A stretch of 64,000 nucleotides of DNA from Bacteroidales bacterium (GTDB lineage: Bacteria > Bacteroidota > Bacteroidia > Bacteroidales > GCA-2748055): positions 1-64,000 of the forward strand of contig JARGFM010000015.1 of NCBI GenBank assembly GCA_029210725.1, given 5' to 3'. Shown here one piece after another: positions 61,699 through 64,000 of this stretch. The position numbers and the translations under genes were made by a program. How positions within the stretch are numbered: the stretch's first letter is position 1; each line of letters begins with the position of its first letter. Below the pieces are notes generated by a model. The model saw nothing but the letters and a program-made list of their open reading frames with translations, did no database searches and had not been told where the DNA came from.

Positions 61699-62429
61699 GC
61701 AAGAGACGAAGGGTTTAGTAAGTGGTTTTCCAACTCTGCCACCCTGGGAATTAACACCTTATCTTCCACATCTGCATGATCAACCAGGTCTTTCATCAGC
61801 GCTGCAAGATCCTTCAGGACCTCATGACACAACTGCAAATCGTCAAATGGGCGCAGATATTTTATAATGAGTTCAGACAGATGCCTCAAACTTGTTTCTA
61901 AACGATTGTGCTCTTTCTCAAATTCACGGATAGAATAGCGCTGAAGCTTCTGAATGAAAGAAGCTTCGGCTTCCTTCAGGGCAGCCTGCTTTTCCAGTTC
62001 AAGGATATAAGGTAAAATTTGCTCCTCTTCCTGGGAGATATGGGCCATAAACTCCTCTTTATAATCATTGAAAAAAGCGGTTACCAGAGTAACCTCCTTT
62101 TCGGACAGAGAAGAATGTTCCATCAGGCGCAATATTTTATACTCCACCATGGGAAGGGCAATCTCTTTGTAGTACTTATGGGTGGAGCTAATGTAATCAA
62201 CCATGGTACTCAGCGGGAACAGGGCCAGTCCCTCTTCGGGGACATACAGTTCATCCAGGTAAGCGTTTGCAATTTCCAGGAAAAAATCCGTATTCACTCC
62301 GTGGGCCTGACACACCTCATCCACACTAAGCTCTCCGAATCCAGACTTCAGGTTGAACCGGGGCAAGAGAGGCAGCAACTGAAGGTTTTCGAGTATTACC
62401 CTGTACATGGGCCAATCCCTGGTAATCAT
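61695..62429 (-). CDS. Hemerythrin-domain protein (RIC/YtfE-like)
   Basis: The 244-residue protein has an N-terminal segment (SVDEVCQAHGVNTDFFLEIA, about 33-52) resembling the N-domain of RIC/ScdA iron-centre repair proteins, but without their CC pair. A four-helix hemerythrin domain (about 75-235) follows with ligand-type residues in STHKYY, HISQEEEQILPY, FEKEHNRLE and DHADVEDKVLIPR. This His/Glu set can bind a di-iron centre. It may serve NO/oxygen sensing or repair of iron centres. It overlaps both the CDF transporter and LuxR genes by 4 bp. Confidence 0.9.
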   Translation of the reverse strand: MITRDWPMYRVILENLQLLPLLPRFNLKSGFGELSVDEVCQAHGVNTDFFLEIANAYLDELYVPEEGLALFPLSTMVDYISSTHKYYKEIALPMVEYKILRLMEHSSLSEKEVTLVTAFFNDYKEEFMAHISQEEEQILPYILELEKQAALKEAEASFIQKLQRYSIREFEKEHNRLETSLRHLSELIIKYLRPFDDLQLCHEVLKDLAALMKDLVDHADVEDKVLIPRVAELENHLLNPSSLA

Positions 62430-63361
62430 CTCTGTTTTTTTTCTTTTTCAATCTCCGTTTCCGTAATTCCGTATTTTTCATCTTCCTCCTGGTTGCCCAG
62501 GGGCTCAACATGAACCATGATGTCATAAATATTCCGGAGATTTGATTTAATACTATTTTCCACTTTTTTAGCAATATCATGCGCCTCTTTGACCGACAGT
62601 TCAGGATTCACTTCAATGTCGAGGTTTACCATATAGTAATGTCCGATTTTACGGGCCCTGACCCGGTGAGGATTATGGGCCCCCTTTACCATATGAATGG
62701 ATTCGAAGAGACGCTTATAGAGTTCTGTATTGTCGATGCCGTCCATCAGATCAATATTGGATTTCATAAAGATCCGGAATCCTTCGTACATAATGAAAAT
62801 ACTGATTAAAAGAGCGATGATACGGTCGATCAGGGGTTCTTCCAGAACCAGGGTAAAGATCAGGCTGATGAGAACACTTAAAGAAAGCAAGATATCATTT
62901 CTCATATTTCGGGCATTGGCCTCCAGCATGCTGCTCTCCACCTTTCTGCCTGTTCTGAACAGGACGAGAGAGAGAATAAATTTTCCACCGATGGAGATCA
63001 GGGTTACCCAGAGCGCCAGTTTACCCGGGATTTCCATGCTCTCGCCAGCCACAAGCAACTGTACGGTGGAGTAGGCCAGCTGTACGCCGGCAAAAAAGAT
63101 CAAAAAGGAAAGCACCTTGGTAGCTACCGTATCGGCTTTTTTATACCCGTAGGGAAATTTGATATTGGGGGGCCTGGCGATAATCCGGGCAGCGACCAGC
63201 ACCACCAGCGAAGAAACAATATCAGAGACCGAATCGATGCCATCGGCAATCACAGCAAAACTGCCTGAAATTAAACCAGCCGCCAGTTTCAAAAAAGCCA
63301 GCAGGGCGTTACCGGTTATGGCCCACCAGGAAGCTCGGATGATCTGTTGTTCTCTTTTCAT
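62426..63361 (-). CDS. Cation diffusion facilitator (CDF) family transporter
   Basis: The 311-residue inner-membrane exporter has six transmembrane segments. The metal-site pattern is IADGIDSVSDIVSS in helix 2 (D-x3-D), a second site in LEANARNMRNDILLS (helix 5), and a cytoplasmic C-terminal domain (MVNLDIEVNPELSVKEAHDI, in part). CDF pumps remove divalent cations such as Zn, Fe, Mn or Co. In helix 5 the common HxxxD is NxxxD, seen in Fe/Mn-type members, but specificity cannot be settled. It overlaps its upstream CDF neighbour by 4 bp. Confidence 0.92.
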   Translation of the reverse strand: MKREQQIIRASWWAITGNALLAFLKLAAGLISGSFAVIADGIDSVSDIVSSLVVLVAARIIARPPNIKFPYGYKKADTVATKVLSFLIFFAGVQLAYSTVQLLVAGESMEIPGKLALWVTLISIGGKFILSLVLFRTGRKVESSMLEANARNMRNDILLSLSVLISLIFTLVLEEPLIDRIIALLISIFIMYEGFRIFMKSNIDLMDGIDNTELYKRLFESIHMVKGAHNPHRVRARKIGHYYMVNLDIEVNPELSVKEAHDIAKKVENSIKSNLRNIYDIMVHVEPLGNQEEDEKYGITETEIEKEKKQR

Positions 63362-64000
63362 CTCTTCACGGTATGATGAATGAAATGAGGATCATGTTCT
63401 GATTTATATTCTATCTGAAGGGTGATGTGCCCGATACCGAAATCATCTCTGAGAAGCTGCTCGATTTTGTGCCTCAGGTGATTCACACGACTCAGTTTAA
63501 GATCGACATTCAGCTCTACATGAGCCTCCAGATGAACCTCGCTGTCGGTAAGCATCCAGGCGTGTATATGGTGAATATTCAAGACCTCGGGCACCAGTTC
63601 GACCATATTTTTGATAGCCGGAAGATCCAGGTGTTCAGGAGCCGATTGCATCAAGATACGGACCGACTCTTTAAGAATTATCAGTCCCGACCTTATGATA
63701 TATATGGAAATCAGGACCGTGATCACAGGATCGATCCATGTGATTTCAAAAACCTGTATCAGGCCCCCCCCGATGATCACCACCACGGAGGAGAGGCTGT
63801 CGCCGATCAGGTGGATGTAGGCGGCCTTTACATTGATGCTTTTTCCTGCGTCTTTTCTAAGGATAAGGACCGCATAGAGATTGGCCAAAAGGCCAATCAT
63901 TCCCACCACCAGCATGATCATGGAGTTAATGACGCCCGGATTCTGCCACCTGTGCCAAGCTTCTTTGATCAGGAAAACGCTCATGACTATAAGGATAACC
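63358..64000 (-). CDS. Second CDF-family cation transporter (5' end outside window)
   Basis: The C-terminal 213 residues are present and the frame stays open to the right edge (VILIV before the ATG at 63984), so the start is beyond the window. Visible are late transmembrane helices and the helix-5 site NVKAAYIHLIGDSLSS (HxxxD, Zn-type). A soluble domain follows with HHIHAWMLTDSEVHLEAHVE and a His-rich end (EHDPHFIHHTVKR). It resembles CzcD/ZitB zinc exporters. It heads the four-gene overlapping unit. Confidence 0.92.
   Translation of the reverse strand, partial: VILIVMSVFLIKEAWHRWQNPGVINSMIMLVVGMIGLLANLYAVLILRKDAGKSINVKAAYIHLIGDSLSSVVVIIGGGLIQVFEITWIDPVITVLISIYIIRSGLIILKESVRILMQSAPEHLDLPAIKNMVELVPEVLNIHHIHAWMLTDSEVHLEAHVELNVDLKLSRVNHLRHKIEQLLRDDFGIGHITLQIEYKSEHDPHFIHHTVKR

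Overview
The window is a chromosomal segment of a Bacteroidota bacterium, most likely a Bacteroidales or Marinilabiliales-type lineage; the phylum is well supported and the finer placement is inference. Many genes are preceded by a TAnnTTTG -7 element and show no strong Shine-Dalgarno sequence. Several gene families and orders are typical of the phylum: DUF4271-hemD-rnpA, TPR-DUF4292-EnvC, mnmG-apt-uvrC, OmpP1/FadL and PorT-like barrels, and a DnaG without zinc ligands. Nearly all of the window is dense housekeeping sequence. Both edges cut genes: an unidentified C-terminus at the left and a cation efflux transporter at the right.

Layout. 0-4.3 kb: tRNA-Phe, an M16 peptidase with an O-methyltransferase, then a B12-binding MerR regulator (CarH/LitR type) and an ECF sigma factor that share AAACAATT-type half-sites in their upstream regions. 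4.3-8.7 kb: malic enzyme and a two-gene trans-3-hydroxy-L-proline module. 8.7-11.2 kb: a small accessory area next to tRNA-Leu and tRNA-Gly, with AT-rich lgt, a RelE/ParE-type toxin-antitoxin pair, a perfect 100-bp direct repeat, a decayed tRNA-Leu copy and a second short repeat of the tRNA-Leu 5' end. 11.3-21.2 kb: mutS, an anion/cation symporter, an OmpP1 porin, rlmN and its neighbours, comF, a PorT-like barrel and a class III sirtuin. 21.4-31.9 kb: dnaG, rnpA (no usual start codon), hemD, DUF4271, a CTP protease, polA, queD, an ArsR regulator and a polyprenyl synthase. 31.9-42.7 kb: a long minus-strand run from a Wzx-like flippase through dut, TPR, DUF4292, envC, an anti-sigma ATPase, ybeY, mnmG and apt to uvrC. 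42.8-53.5 kb: a patatin/outer-membrane protein, cyclophilin, pheS, osmC, a Crp/Fnr regulator, ruvB, a MORN/YwqK repeat protein, nadA, rpiB, an Rrf2 regulator and VanZ.

53.6-64 kb is the most unusual part. It starts with a 1385-residue protein that joins a GT4-type glycosyltransferase, a large unrecognised middle region and a C-terminal phosphodiester glycosidase (NAGPA/DUF2233). hemW follows it, and then, on the other strand, a second GT4 enzyme sharing a VDGV-x2-E N-terminal motif, with a membrane-anchored coiled-coil protein upstream of it. The window ends with four genes, each overlapping the next by 4 bp: two cation diffusion facilitators, a hemerythrin-domain protein and a LuxR regulator whose receiver lacks the phospho-acceptor Asp.

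The best candidates for new biology are the glycosyltransferase/phosphodiester-glycosidase fusion, the rnpA frame that can only start at a non-standard codon overlapping the hemD stop, the photoreceptor-like MerR/ECF pair with no carotenoid genes beside it, and the repeat structure at tRNA-Leu.
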